From: Bathymodiolus brooksi | Taxonomy: Eukaryota; Mollusca; Bivalvia; Mytilida; Modiolidae | Length of the DNA stretch: 64,000 nucleotides | NCBI GenBank assembly: GCA_963680875.1 | Contig: OY804589.1 | Span: 30,730,962 to 30,794,961 of the forward strand | Direction: 5' to 3' | Part shown: positions 1 to 11,900 of the stretch, piece after piece | Position numbering within the stretch: position 1 is the first letter of the stretch | How the letters are laid out: each line of letters starts with the position of its first letter | Made by a program: the position numbers and the translations under genes | Notes under the pieces: generated by a model | Database searches by the model: none | What the model saw: only the letters and a program-made list of their open reading frames with translations | Told to the model about the DNA's origin: nothing

Positions 1-560
1 AGAGGCATTGACAAACGTTCTGAAGTATCATACATGTAGATCAAGCCTCCCTGAGGACCGGAAGTTGCCTATTACGGAACTAAAATGGGATGCCAGGACC
101 GTGACGGATATTCCGGGTAATAACGCATATTGGTTTTTCGCATTTTTCTGGCTAACGAAGAGCTCCAGAAATAAAATCTAAACATATATATTAAGCAGAG
201 ACCCCTGTGCACATATTTGTTAATGTATTTGGTTATTCGGGCAGCCATGGGGACCGGAAGGGGGTGAAAACATAGGTAAACCGTTTTATTTTAACCTACC
301 GCCTGACATTGGTTTTACATTATTTACTCCAATCAAGGGCCGTATAGACAGTCTTACTGTATATATTTATAAGGCAGAGACATGTACAAACATTTTGAGG
401 TATAATACATGTATGTCAAGCTATCCTGGAGACCGGAAGTGAACGACAATTGAGCCATAAAGGTTGTACAGCCGGTAATTTTGACCTACCCGACCATGGT
501 TTTTTACCTCTTACTTGGTCCACAGGTCCTATGGAATAATCTACGGGGAATAGTTATCAA

Positions 561-756
561 GCAGAGGCATTGACAAACGTTTTGAAGTATCATACATGTA
601 GATCAAGCCTCCCTGAGGACCGGAAGTTGCCTATTACGGAACTAAAATTGGATGCCAGGACCGTGACGGATATTCCGGGTAATAACGCATATTGGTTTTT
701 CGCATTTTTCTGGCTAACGAAGGGCTCCAGAAATAAAAACTAAACATATATATTAA
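561..756 (+). repeat. Subunit A of the satellite monomer (representative, in M2)
   Basis: First third of the monomer, 196 bp. It opens with GCAGAGGCATTGACAAACG, then has the palindrome TACATGTA (593-600), the shared core GACCGGAAG (618-626), and two closely spaced T5 runs around CGCA (696-709), and ends in an AT-rich stretch ACATATATATTAA. Its first ~65 bp line up clearly with subunit C (ACAAACRTTTTGARGTAT, then TACATGTA, TCAAGC, GACCGGAAG). Array variants include GTCATTG for GGCATTG (left half only), TTCACATTT for TTCGCATTT (right half only), CTAATGAAG for CTAACGAAG (right half only) and a 1-bp loss in ATTCCGGG. All monomers carry an A subunit; this one is given as a model. Confidence 0.85.
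690..709. other. Closely spaced T5 tracts in subunit A (representative)
   Basis: Two T5 runs, 696-700 and 705-709, lie one near-helical turn apart (9 bp start to start), preceded by CATATTGG. A- or T-tracts spaced about one turn apart are known to favour DNA bending, which is common in satellites. B and C have T-rich tracts at comparable relative positions (870-877 and 1059-1066). Bending is inferred, not shown. Confidence 0.5.
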
Positions 757-934
757 GCAGAGACCCCTGCGTACATATTTGTTAAGGTATTTCGTTATTC
801 GGGCAGCCATGGGGACCGGCAGCGGTGAAAACATAGGTAAACCGTTTTATTTTAACCTACCGCCGGACATTGGTTTTACATTATTTACTCCAATCAAGGG
901 GCGTATAGACAATCTTACTGTATATATTTATAAA
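757..934 (+). repeat. Subunit B of the satellite monomer (representative, in M2)
   Basis: Middle third, 178 bp in this short-B copy and 179 bp in long-B copies. It starts GCAGAGACCCCTG, includes TTATTCGGGC, CCATGG (807-812) and the core GACCGGCAG (814-822), which sits 57 bp from the start exactly as in A. The second half has CCGGACATTGGTTTTAC, alignable with the T-tract of A and C, and the end is TATATATTTATAAA. The class-defining indel lies just after the core: CAGCGG (6 bp) in short-B versus AAGGGGG (7 bp) in long-B. B is the most diverged of the three in its first 50 bp, so its homology to A and C rests on the start word, the core, the T-tract and the length. Confidence 0.78.
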
Positions 935-1121
935 GCAGAGACATGTACAAACATTTTGAGGTATAATACATGTATGTCAAGCTATCCTGGAGATCGGAAG
1001 TGGACGAAAATTGAGCCATAATGGTTGTACAGCCGGCAATTTTTACCTACCCGACCATGGTTTTTTACATCTTACTTGGTCCACAGGTCCTATGGAATGA
1101 TCTACGGGGAATAGTTATCAA
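935..1121 (+). repeat. Subunit C of the satellite monomer (representative, in M2)
   Basis: Last third, 187 bp. It starts GCAGAGACATGTACAAAC, followed by a perfect 10-bp palindrome ATACATGTAT (966-975) and the core at 982-990 (GATCGGAAG here, GACCGGAAG in most copies), 47 bp from the start. A second palindrome ACCATGGT (1054-1061) leads into a T6 run. It ends CGGGGAATAGTTATCAA, immediately before the next A. Frequent variants are CCAGCAATT or CCGGCAATT, CCCAACATGG (1 bp shorter), CCCGTCCATGG (right half), GAATAATC or GAATGATC, and GAAGTGAACG with ATAAAGG in one lineage. These variants are the best markers for tracing recombination. Confidence 0.85.
941..975. other. Short dyad cluster at the start of subunit C (representative)
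   Basis: Within 35 bp there are the palindrome ACATGT (941-946) and the perfect 10-bp palindrome ATACATGTAT (966-975). Equivalent positions in A hold the 8-bp palindrome TACATGTA (593-600), and C has a further one, ACCATGGT (1054-1061). The pattern is conserved in most copies. In some C subunits the palindrome is broken by ATACTTGTAT (for example M4, M10, M96). A structural or protein-binding role is only a possibility. Confidence 0.6.
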
Positions 1122-3366
1122 GCAGAGGCATTGAGAAACGTTTTGAAGTATCATACATGTAGATCAAGCCTCCCTCAGGACCGGAAGTTGCCTATTACGG
1201 AACTAAAATGGGATGCCAGGACCGTGACGGATATTCGGGTAATAACGCATATTGGTTTTTTGCATTTTTCTGGCTAACGAAGAGCTCCAGAAATAAAAAC
1301 TAAACATATATATTAAGCAGAGACCCCTGTGCACATATTTGTTAATGTATTTGGTTATTCAGGCCGCCATGGGGACCGGAAGGGGGTGAAAACATAGGTA
1401 AACCGTTTTATTTTAACCTACCGCCGGACATTGGTTTTACATTATTTACTCCAATCAAGGGACATATAGACAGTCTTACTGTATATATTTATAAAGCAGA
1501 GACATGTACAAACATTTTGAGGTATAATACATGTATGTCAAGCTATCCTGGAGACCGGAAGTGGACGACAATTGAGCCATAATGGTTGTACAGCCGGCAA
1601 TTTTGACCTACCCGACCATGGTTTTTTACCTCTTACTTGGTCCACAGGTCCTATGGAATGATCTACGGGGAATAGTTATCAAGCAGAGTCATTGACAAAC
1701 GTTCTGAAGTATCATACATGTAGATCAAGCCTCCCTGAGGACCGGAAGTTGCCTATTACGGAACTAAAATGGGATGCCAGGACCGTGACGGATATTCCGG
1801 GTAATAACGCATATTGGTTTTTCGCATTTTTCTGGCTAACGAAGAGCTCCAGAAATATAAACTAAACATATATATTAAGCAGAGACACCTGTGCACATAT
1901 TTGTTAAGGTATTTGTTTATTCGGGCCGCCATGGGGACCGGCAGCGGTGAAAACATAGGTAAACCGTTTTATTTTAACCTACCGCCGGACATTGGTTTTA
2001 CATTATTTACTCCAATCAAGGGGCGTATAGACAGTCGTACTGTATATAGATATAACGCAGAGACATGTACAAACATTTTGAGGTATAATACTTGTATATC
2101 AAGCTATCCTGGAGACCGGAAGTGGACGACAATTGAGCCATAATGGTTGTACAGCCGGCAATTTTGACCTACCCGACCATGGTTTTTTACCTCTTACTTG
2201 GTCCACAGGTCCTATGGATTGATATACGGGGATTAGTTATCAAGCAGAGGCATTGACAAACGTTTTGAAGTATCATACATGTAGATCAAGCCTCCCTCAG
2301 GACCGGAAGTTGCCTATTACGGAGCTAAAATGGGATGCCAGGACCGTGACGGATATTCCGGGTAATAACGCATATTGGTTTTTCGCATTTTTCTGGCTAA
2401 CGAAGGGCTCCAGAAATAACAACTAAACATATATATTAAGCAGAGACCCATGTGCACATATTTGTTAATGTATTTGGTTATTCGGGCCGCCATGGGGACC
2501 GGAAGGGGGTGAAAACATAGGTAAACCGTTTTATTTTAACCTACCGCCGGACATTGGTTTTACATTATTTACTCCAATCAAGGGGCGTATAGACAGTCTT
2601 ACTGTATATATTTATAAAGCAGAGACATGTACAAACATTTTGAGGTATAATACATGTATGTCAAGCTATCCTGGAGACCGGAAGTGGACGACAATTGAGC
2701 CATAATGGTTGTACAGCCAGCAATTTTGACCTACCCAACATGGTTTTTTACCTCTTACTTGGTCCACAGGTCCTATGGAATGATCCACGGGGAATAGTTA
2801 TCAAGCAGAGTCATTGACAAACGTTCTGAAGTATCATACATGTAGATCAAGCCTCCCTGAGGACCGGAGGTTGCCTATTACGGAACAAAAATGGGATGCC
2901 AGGACCGTGACGGATATTCCGGGTAATAACGCATATTGGTTTTTCGCATTTTTCTGGCTAACGAAGGGCTCCAGAAATAAAAACTAAACATATATATTAA
3001 GCAGAGACCCCTGTGCACATATTTGTTAATGTATTTGGTTATTCGGGCAGCCATGGGGACCGGAAGGGGGTGAAAACATAGGTAAACCGTTTTATTTTAA
3101 CCTACCGCCGGACATTGGTTTTACATTATTTACTCCAATCAAGGGGCGTATAGACAGTCTTACTGTATATATTTATAAGGCAGAGACATGTACAAACATT
3201 TTGAGGTATAATACATGTATGTCAAGCTATCCTGGAGACCGGAAGTGGACGACAATTGAGCCATAATGGTTGTACAGCCAGCAATTTTGACCTACCCGAC
3301 CATGGTTTTTTACCTCTTACTTGGTCCGCAGGTCCTATGGAATGATCTACGGGGAATAGTTATCAA

Positions 3367-6300
3367 GCAGAGGCATTGACAAACGTTCTGAAGTATCATA
3401 CATGTAGATCAAGCCTCCCTGAGGACCGGAAGTTGCCTATTACGGAACTAAAATGGGATGCCAGGACCGTGACGGATATTCCGGGTAATAACGCATATTG
3501 GTTTTTCGCATTTTTCTGGCTAACGAAGAGCTCCAGAAATAAAATCTAAACATATATATTAAGCAGAGACCCCTGTGCACATATTTGTTAATGTATTTGG
3601 TTATTCGGGCAGCCATGGGGACTGGAAGGGGGTGAAAACATAGGTAAACCGTTTTATTTTAACCTACCGCCGGACATTGGTTTTACATTATTTACTCCAA
3701 TCAAGGGGCGTATAGACAGTCTTACTGTATATATGTATAAGGCAGAGACATGTACAAACATTTTGAGGTATAATACATGTATGTCAAGCTATCCTGGAGA
3801 CCGGAAGTGAACGACAATTGAGCCATAAAGGTTGTACAGCCGGTAATTTTGACCTACCCGACCATGGTTTTTTACCTCTTACTTGGTCCACAGGTCCTAT
3901 GGAATAATCTACGGGGAATAGTTATCAAGCAGAGGCATTGACAAACGTTTTGAAGTATCATACATGTAGATCAAGCCTCCCTGAGGACCGGAAGTTGCCT
4001 ATTACGGAACTAAAATTGGATGCCAGGACCGTGACGGATATTCCGGGTAATAACGCATATTGGTTTTTCGCATTTTTCTGGCTAACGAAGGGCTCCAGAA
4101 ATAAAAACTAAACATATATATTAAGCAGAGACCCCTGCGTACATATTTGTTAAGGTATTTCGTTATTCGGGCAGCCATGGGGACCGGCAGCGGTGAAAAC
4201 ATAGGTAAACCGTTTTATTTTAACCTACCGCCGGACATTGGTTTTACATTATTTACTCCAATCAAGGGGCGTATAGACAATCTTACTGTATATATTTATA
4301 AAGCAGAGACATGTACAAACATTTTGAGGTATAATACATGTATGTCAAGCTATCCTGGAGATCGGAAGTGGACGAAAATTGAGCCATAATGGTTGTACAG
4401 CCGGCAATTTTTACCTACCCGACCATGGTTTTTTACATCTTACTTGGTCCACAGGTCCTATGGAATGATCTACGGGGAATAGTTATCAAGCAGAGGCATT
4501 GAGAAACGTTTTGAAGTATCATACATGTAGATCAAGCCTCCCTCAGGACCGGAAGTTGCCTATTACGGAACTAAAATGGGATGCCAGGACCGTGACGGAT
4601 ATTCGGGTAATAACGCATATTGGTTTTTTGCATTTTTCTGGCTAACGAAGAGCTCCAGAAATAAAAACTAAACATATATATTAAGCAGAGACCCCTGTGC
4701 ACATATTTGTTAATGTATTTGGTTATTCAGGCCGCCATGGGGACCGGAAGGGGGTGAAAACATAGGTAAACCGTTTTATTTTAACCTACCGCCGGACATT
4801 GGTTTTACATTATTTACTCCAATCAAGGGACATATAGACAGTCTTACTGTATATATTTATAAAGCAGAGACATGTACAAACATTTTGAGGTATAATACAT
4901 GTATGTCAAGCTATCCTGGAGACCGGAAGTGGACGACAATTGAGCCATAATGGTTGTACAGCCGGCAATTTTGACCTACCCGACCATGGTTTTTTACCTC
5001 TTACTTGGTCCACAGGTCCTATGGAATGATCTACGGGGAATAGTTATCAAGCAGAGTCATTGACAAACGTTCTGAAGTATCATACATGTAGATCAAGCCT
5101 CCCTGAGGACCGGAAGTTGCCTATTACGGAACTAAAATGGGATGCCAGGACCGTGACGGATATTCCGGGTAATAACGCATATTGGTTTTTCGCATTTTTC
5201 TGGCTAACGAAGAGCTCCAGAAATAAAAACTAAACATATATATTAAGCAGAGACACCTGTGCACATATTTGTTAAGGTATTTGTTTATTCGGGCCGCCAT
5301 GGGGACCGGCAGCGGTGAAAACATAGGTAAACCGTTTTATTTTAACCTACCGCCGGACATTGGTTTTACATTATTTACTCCAATCAAGGGGCGTATAGAC
5401 AGTCGTACTGTATATAGATATAACGCAGAGACATGTACAAACATTTTGAGGTATAATACTTGTATATCAAGCTATCCTGGAGACCGGAAGTGGACGACAA
5501 TTGAGCCATAATGGTTGTACAGCCGGCAATTTTGACCTACCCGACCATGGTTTTTTACCTCTTACTTGGTCCACAGGTCCTATGGATTGATATACGGGGA
5601 TTAGTTATCAAGCAGAGGCATTGACAAACGTTTTGAAGTATCATACATGTAGATCAAGCCTCCCTCAGGACCGGAAGTTGCCTATTACGGAGCTAAAATG
5701 GGATGCCAGGACCGTGACGGATATTCCGGGTAATAACGCATATTGGTTTTTCGCATTTTTCTGGCTAACGAAGGGCTCCAGAAATAACAACTAAACATAT
5801 ATATTAAGCAGAGACCCATGTGCACATATTTGTTAATGTATTTGGTTATTCGGGCCGCCATGGGGACCGGAAGGGGGTGAAAACATAGGTAAACCGTTTT
5901 ATTTTAACCTACCGCCGGACATTGGTTTTACATTATTTACTCCAATCAAGGGGCGTATAGACAGTCTTACTGTATATATTTATAAAGCAGAGACATGTAC
6001 AAACATTTTGAGGTATAATACATGTATGTCAAGCTATCCTGGAGACCGGAAGTGGACGACAATTGAGCCATAATGGTTGTACAGCCAGCAATTTTGACCT
6101 ACCCAACATGGTTTTTTACCTCTTACTTGGTCCACAGGTCCTATGGAATGATCCACGGGGAATAGTTATCAAGCAGAGTCATTGACAAACGTTCTGAAGT
6201 ATCATACATGTAGATCAAGCCTCCCTGAGGACCGGAGGTTGCCTATTACGGAACAAAAATGGGATGCCAGGACCGTGACGGATATTCCGGGTAATAACGC

Positions 6301-6734
6301 ATATTGGTTTTTCGCATTTTTCTGGCTAACGAAGGGCTCCAGAAATAAAAACTAAACATATATATTAAGCAGAGACCCCTGTGCACATATTTGTTAATGT
6401 ATTTGGTTATTCGGGCAGCCATGGGGACCGGAAGGGGGTGAAAACATAGGTAAACCGTTTTATTTTAACCTACCGCCGGACATTGGTTTTACATTATTTA
6501 CTCCAATCAAGGGGCGTATAGACAGTCTTACTGTATATATTTATAAGGCAGAGACATGTACAAACATTTTGAGGTATAATACATGTATGTCAAGCTATCC
6601 TGGAGACCGGAAGTGGACGACAATTGAGCCATAATGGTTGTACAGCCAGCAATTTTGACCTACCCGACCATGGTTTTTTACCTCTTACTTGGTCCGCAGG
6701 TCCTATGGAATGATCTACGGGGAATAGTTATCAA
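3367..6734 (+). repeat. 6-monomer higher-order repeat, copy 2 (M7-M12)
   Basis: 3368 bp, monomers at 3367, 3929, 4490, 5051, 5612 and 6173. It is nearly identical to the preceding 3366 bases and continues in register for about one more monomer (M13). M8 and M10 are short-B, matching M2 and M4. The two copies form a simple tandem duplication, probably recent given how few differences are visible. I compared by eye, so some differences may have been missed. Confidence 0.9.
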
Positions 6735-8980
6735 GCAGAGGCATTGACAAACGTTCTGAAGTATCATACATGTAGATCAAGCCTCCCTGAGGACCGGAAG
6801 TTGCCTATTACGGAACTAAAATGGGATGCCAGGACCGTGACGGATATTCCGGGTAATAACGCATATTGGTTTTTCGCATTTTTCTGGCTAACGAAGAGCT
6901 CCAGAAATAAAATCTAAACATATATATTAAGCAGAGACCCCTGTGCACATATTTGTTAATGTATTTGGTTATTCGGGCAGCCATGGGGACTGGAAGGGGG
7001 TGAAAACATAGTTAAACCGTTTTATTTTAACCTACCGCCGGACATTGGTTTTACATTATTTACTCCAATCAAGGGGCGTATAGACAGTCTTACTGTATAT
7101 ATTTATAAGGCAGAGACATGTACAAACATTTTGAGGTATAATACATGTATGTCAAGCTATCCTGGAGACCGGAAGTGAACGACAATTGAGCCATAAAGGT
7201 TGTACAGCCGGCAATTTTGACCTACCCGACCATGGTTTTTTACCTCTTACTTGGTCCACAGGTCCTATGGAATAATCTACGGGGAATAGTTATCAAGCAG
7301 AGGCATTGACAAACGTTTTGAAGTATCATACATGTAGATCAAGCCTCCCTGAGGACCGGAAGTTGCCTATTACGGAACTAAAATTGGATGCCAGGACCGT
7401 GACGGATATTCCGGGTAATAACGCATATTGGTTTTTCGCATTTTTCTGGCTAACGAAGGGCTCCAGAAATAAAAACTAAACATATATATTAAGCAGAGAC
7501 CCCTGCGCACATATTTGTTAAGGTATTTCGTTATTCGGGCCGCCAGGGGGATCGGCAGCGGTGAAAACATAGGTAAACCGTTTTATTTTAACCTACCGCC
7601 GGACATTGGTTTTACATTATTTACTCCAATCAAGGGGCGTATAGACAATCTTACTGTATATATTTATAAAGCAGAGACATGTACAAACATTTTGAGGTAT
7701 AATACATGTATGTCAAGCTATCCTGGAGACCGGAAGTGGACGAAAATTGAGCCATAATGGTTGTACAGCCGGCAATTTTTACCTACCCGACCATGGTTTT
7801 TTACATCTTACTTGGTCCACAGGTCCTATGGAATGATCTACGGGGAATAGTTATCAAGCAAAGGCATTGACAAACGTTTTGAAGTATCATACATGTAGAT
7901 CAAGCCTCCCTGAGGACCGGAAGTTGCCTATTACGGAACTAAAATGGGATGCCAGGACCGTGACGGATATTCCGGGTAATAACGCATATTGGTTTTTCGC
8001 ATTTTTCTGGCTAACGAAGAGCTCCAGAAATAAAAACTAAACATATATATTAAGCAGAGACCCCTGTGCACATATTTGTTAATGTATTTGGTTATTCAGG
8101 CCGCCATGGGGACCGGAAGGGGGTGAAAACATAGGTAAACCGTTTTATTTTAACCTACCGCCGGACATTGGTTTTACATTATTTACTCCAATCAAGGGAC
8201 ATATAGACAGTCTTACTGTATATATTTATAAAGCAGAGACATGTACAAACATTTTGAGGTATAATACATGTATGTCAAGCTATCCTGGAGACCGGAAGTG
8301 GACGACAATTGAGCCATAATGGTTGTACAGCCAGCAATTTTGACCTACCCAACATGGTTTTTTACCTCTTACTTGGTCCACAGGTCCTATGGAATGATCT
8401 ACGGGGAATAGTTATCAAGCAGAGTCATTGACAAACGTTCTGAAGTATCATACATGTAGATCAAGCCTCCCTCAGGACCGGAAGTTGCCTATTACGGAAC
8501 TAAAATGGGATGCCAGGACCGTGACGGATATTCCGGGTAATAACGCATATTGGTTTTTCGCATTTTTCTGGCTAACGAAGGGCTCCAGAAATAAAAACTA
8601 AACATATATATTAAGCAGAGACCCCTGTGCACATATTTGTTAATGTATTTGGTTATTCGGGCAGCCATGGGGACCGGAAGGGGGTGAAAACATAGGTAAA
8701 CCGTTTTATTTTAACCTACCGCCGGACATTGGTTTTACATTATTTACTCCAATCAAGGGGCGTATAGACAGTCTTACTGTATATATTTATAAGGCAGAGA
8801 CATGTACAAACATTATGAGGTATAATACATGTATGTCAAGCTATCCTGGAGACCGGAAGTGGACGACAATTGAGCCATAATGGTTGTACAGCCAGCAATT
8901 TTGACCTACCCGACCATGGTTTTTTACCTCTTACTTGGTCCACAGGTCCTATGGAATGATCTACGGGGAATTGTTATCAA
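6735..8980 (+). repeat. Four-monomer block between HOR copies (M13-M16)
   Basis: Monomers at 6735, 7297, 7858 and 8419. M13 continues the 6-mer register, with GTTAAACC in place of GGTAAACC near 7012. M14 is a short-B variant with CCAGGGGGATCGG, shared with M41. M15 begins GCAAAGGCATTG, a marker also found in M27, M32, M42 and M50. The block interrupts the 6-mer order, so it looks like an insertion by unequal exchange with a neighbouring HOR type rather than point divergence. Confidence 0.8.
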
Positions 8981-11900
8981 GCAGAGGCATTGACAAACGT
9001 TCTGAAGTATCATACATGTAGATCAAGCCTCCCTCAGGACCGGAAGTTGCCTATTACGGAACTAAAATGGGATGCCAGGACCGTGACGGATATTCCGGGT
9101 AATAACGCATATTGGTTTTTCGCATTTTTCTGGCTAACGAAGAGCTCCAGAAATAAAATCTAAACATATATTAAGCAGAGACCCCTGTGCACATATTTGT
9201 TAATGTATTTGGTTATTCGGGCAGCCATGGGGACCGGAAGGGGGTGAAAACATAGGTAAACCGTTTTATTTTAACCTATCGCCGGACATTGGTTTTACAT
9301 TATTTACTCCAATCAAGGGGCGTATAGACAGTCTTACTGTATATATTTATAAGGCAGAGACATGTACAAACATTTTGAGGTATAATACATATATGTCAAG
9401 CTATCCTGGAGACCGGAAGTGAACGACAATTGAGCCATAAAGGTTGTACAGCCGGCAATTTTGACCTACCCGACCATGGTTTTTTACCTCTTACTTGGTC
9501 CACAGGTCCTATGGAATAATCTACGGGGAATAGTTATCAAGCAGAGGCATTGACAAACGTTTTGAAGTATCATACATGTAGATCAAGCCTCCCTGAGGAC
9601 CGGAAGTTGCCTATTACGGAACTAAAATTGGATGCCAGGACCGTGACGGATATTCCGGGTAATAACGCATATTGGTTTTTCGCATTTTTCTGGCTAACGA
9701 AGGGCTCCAGAAATAAAAACTAAACATATATATTAAGCAGAGACCCCTGCGCACATATTTGTTAAGGTATTTCGTTATTCGGGCCGCCATGGGGACCGGC
9801 AGCGGTGAAAACATAGGTAAACCGTTTTATTTTAACCTACCGCCGGACATTGGTTTTACATTATTTACTCCAATCAAGGGGCGTATAGACAATCTTACTG
9901 TATATATTTATAAGGCAGAGACATGTACAAACATTTTGAGGTATAATACATGTATGTCAAGCTATCCTGGAGATCGGAAGTGGACGAAAATTGAGCCATA
10001 ATGGTTGTACAGCCGGCAATTTTGACCTACCCGACCATGGTTTTTTACATCTTACTTGGTCCACAGGTCCTATGGAATGATCTACGGGGAATAGTTATCA
10101 AGCAGAGGCATTGAGAAACGTTTTGAAGTATCATACATGTAGATCAAGCCTCCCTCAGGACCGGAAGTTGCCTATTACGGAACTAAAATGGGATGCCAGG
10201 ACCGTGACGGATATTCGGGTAATAACGCATATTGGTTTTTCGCATTTTTCTGGCTAACGAAGAGCTCCAGAAATAAAAACTAAACATATATATTAAGCAG
10301 AGACCCCTGTGCACATATTTGTTAATGTATTTGGTTATTCAGGCCGCCATGGGGACCGGAAGGGGGTGAAAACATAGGTAAACCGTTTTATTTTAACCTA
10401 CCGCCGGACATTGGTTTTACATTATTTACTCCAATCAAGGGACATATAGACAGTCTTACTGTATATATTTATAAAGCAGAGACATGTACAAACATTTTGA
10501 GGTATAATACATGTATGTCAAGCTATCCTGGAGACCGGAAGTGGACGACAATTGAGCCATAATGGTTGTACAGCCGGCAATTTTGACCTACCCGACCATG
10601 GTTTTTTACCTCTTACTTGGTCCACAGGTCCTATGGAATGATCTACGGGGAATAGTTATCAAGCAGAGTCATTGATATCAAGCAGAGTCATTGACAAACG
10701 TTCTGAAGTATCATACATGTAGATCAAGCCTCCCTGAGGACCGGAAGTTGCCTATTACGGAACTAAAATGGGATGCCAGGACCGTGACGGATATTCCGGG
10801 TAATAACGCATATTGGTTTTTCGCATTTTTCTGGCTAACGAAGAGCTCCAGAAATAAAAACTAAACATATATATTAAGCAGAGACACCTGTGCACATATT
10901 TGTTAAGGTATTTGTTTATTCGGGCCGCCATGGGGACCGGCAGCGGTGAAAACATAGGTAAACCGTTTTATTTTAACCTACCGCCGGACATTGGTTTTAC
11001 ATTATTTACTCCAATCAAGGGGCGTATAGACAGTCGTACTGTATATAGATATAACGCAGAGACATGTACAAACATTTTGAGGTATAATACTTGTATATCA
11101 AGCTATCCTGGAGACCGGAAGTGGACGACAATTGAGCCATAATGGTTGTACAGCCGGCAATTTTGACCTACCCGACCATGGTTTTTTACCTCTTACTTGG
11201 TCCACAGGTCCTATGGATTGATATACGGGGATTAGTTATCAAGCAGAGGCATTGACAAACGTTTTGAAGTATCATACATGTAGATCAAGCCTCCCTCAGG
11301 ACCGGAAGTTGCCTATTACGGAGCTAAAATGGGATGCCAGGACCGTGACGGATATTCCGGGTAATAACGCATATTGGTTTTTCGCATTTTTCTGGCTAAC
11401 GAAGGGCTCCAGAAATAACAACTAAACATATATATTAAGCAGAGACCCATGTGCACATATTTGTTAATGTATTTGGTTATTCGGGCCGCCATGGGGACCG
11501 GAAGGGGGTGAAAACATAGGTAAACCGTTTTATTTTAACCTACCGCCGGACATTGGTTTTACATTATTTACTCCAATCAAGGGGCGTATAGACAGTCTTA
11601 CTGTATATATTTATAAAGCAGAGACATGTACAAACATTTTGAGGTATAATACATGTATGTCAAGCTATCCTGGAGACCGGAAGTGGACGACAATTGAGCC
11701 ATAATGGTTGTACAGCCAGCAATTTTGACCTACCCAACATGGTTTTTTACCTCTTACTTGGTCCACAGGTCCTATGGAATGATCTACGGGGAATAGTTAT
11801 CAAGCAGAGTCATTGACAAACGTTCTGAAGTATCATACATGTAGATCAAGCCTCCCTGAGGACCGGAGGTTGCCTATTACGGAACTAAAATGGGATGCCA

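Larger units (their letters stand above)
1..3366 (+). repeat. 6-monomer higher-order repeat, copy 1 (M1-M6)
   Basis: Monomers start at 1 (two bases missing), 561, 1122, 1683, 2244 and 2805. M2 and M4 are short-B. The block is repeated at an offset of exactly 3368 bp. Private markers shared with copy 2 include GATCCACGG near 2791, GAACAAAAATGG near 2883, the 1-bp loss in ATTCGGG near 1233 and GAGAAACG near 1133. Differences I noticed from copy 2 are at 255, 304, 340, 367 and 1858 only. At 304 and 340, M1 instead agrees with M30 and M35. Confidence 0.9.

Noticed and set aside
611..640. Hammerhead ribozyme core: CTGAGGA in subunit A fits CUGANGA
   Set aside because: No GAAA at the right distance and no three-stem pairing could be drawn; many copies read CTCAGGA and would lose the core. 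Looks like chance.
779..1021. Recurrent 80-codon plus-strand frames and 66-codon minus-strand frames in B and C, 43 copies each
   Set aside because: They occur only in short-B monomers because the 1-bp indel keeps the frame open. The plus-strand frame starts at TTG, not ATG. The two frames overlap on opposite strands, differ between copies only as the DNA does, and lack any recognisable domain. They are by-products of the repeat.
1814..2143. 109-codon frame in M4
   Set aside because: An extension of the usual 80-codon frame caused by the single change T at 1858; the near-identical M10 lacks it.
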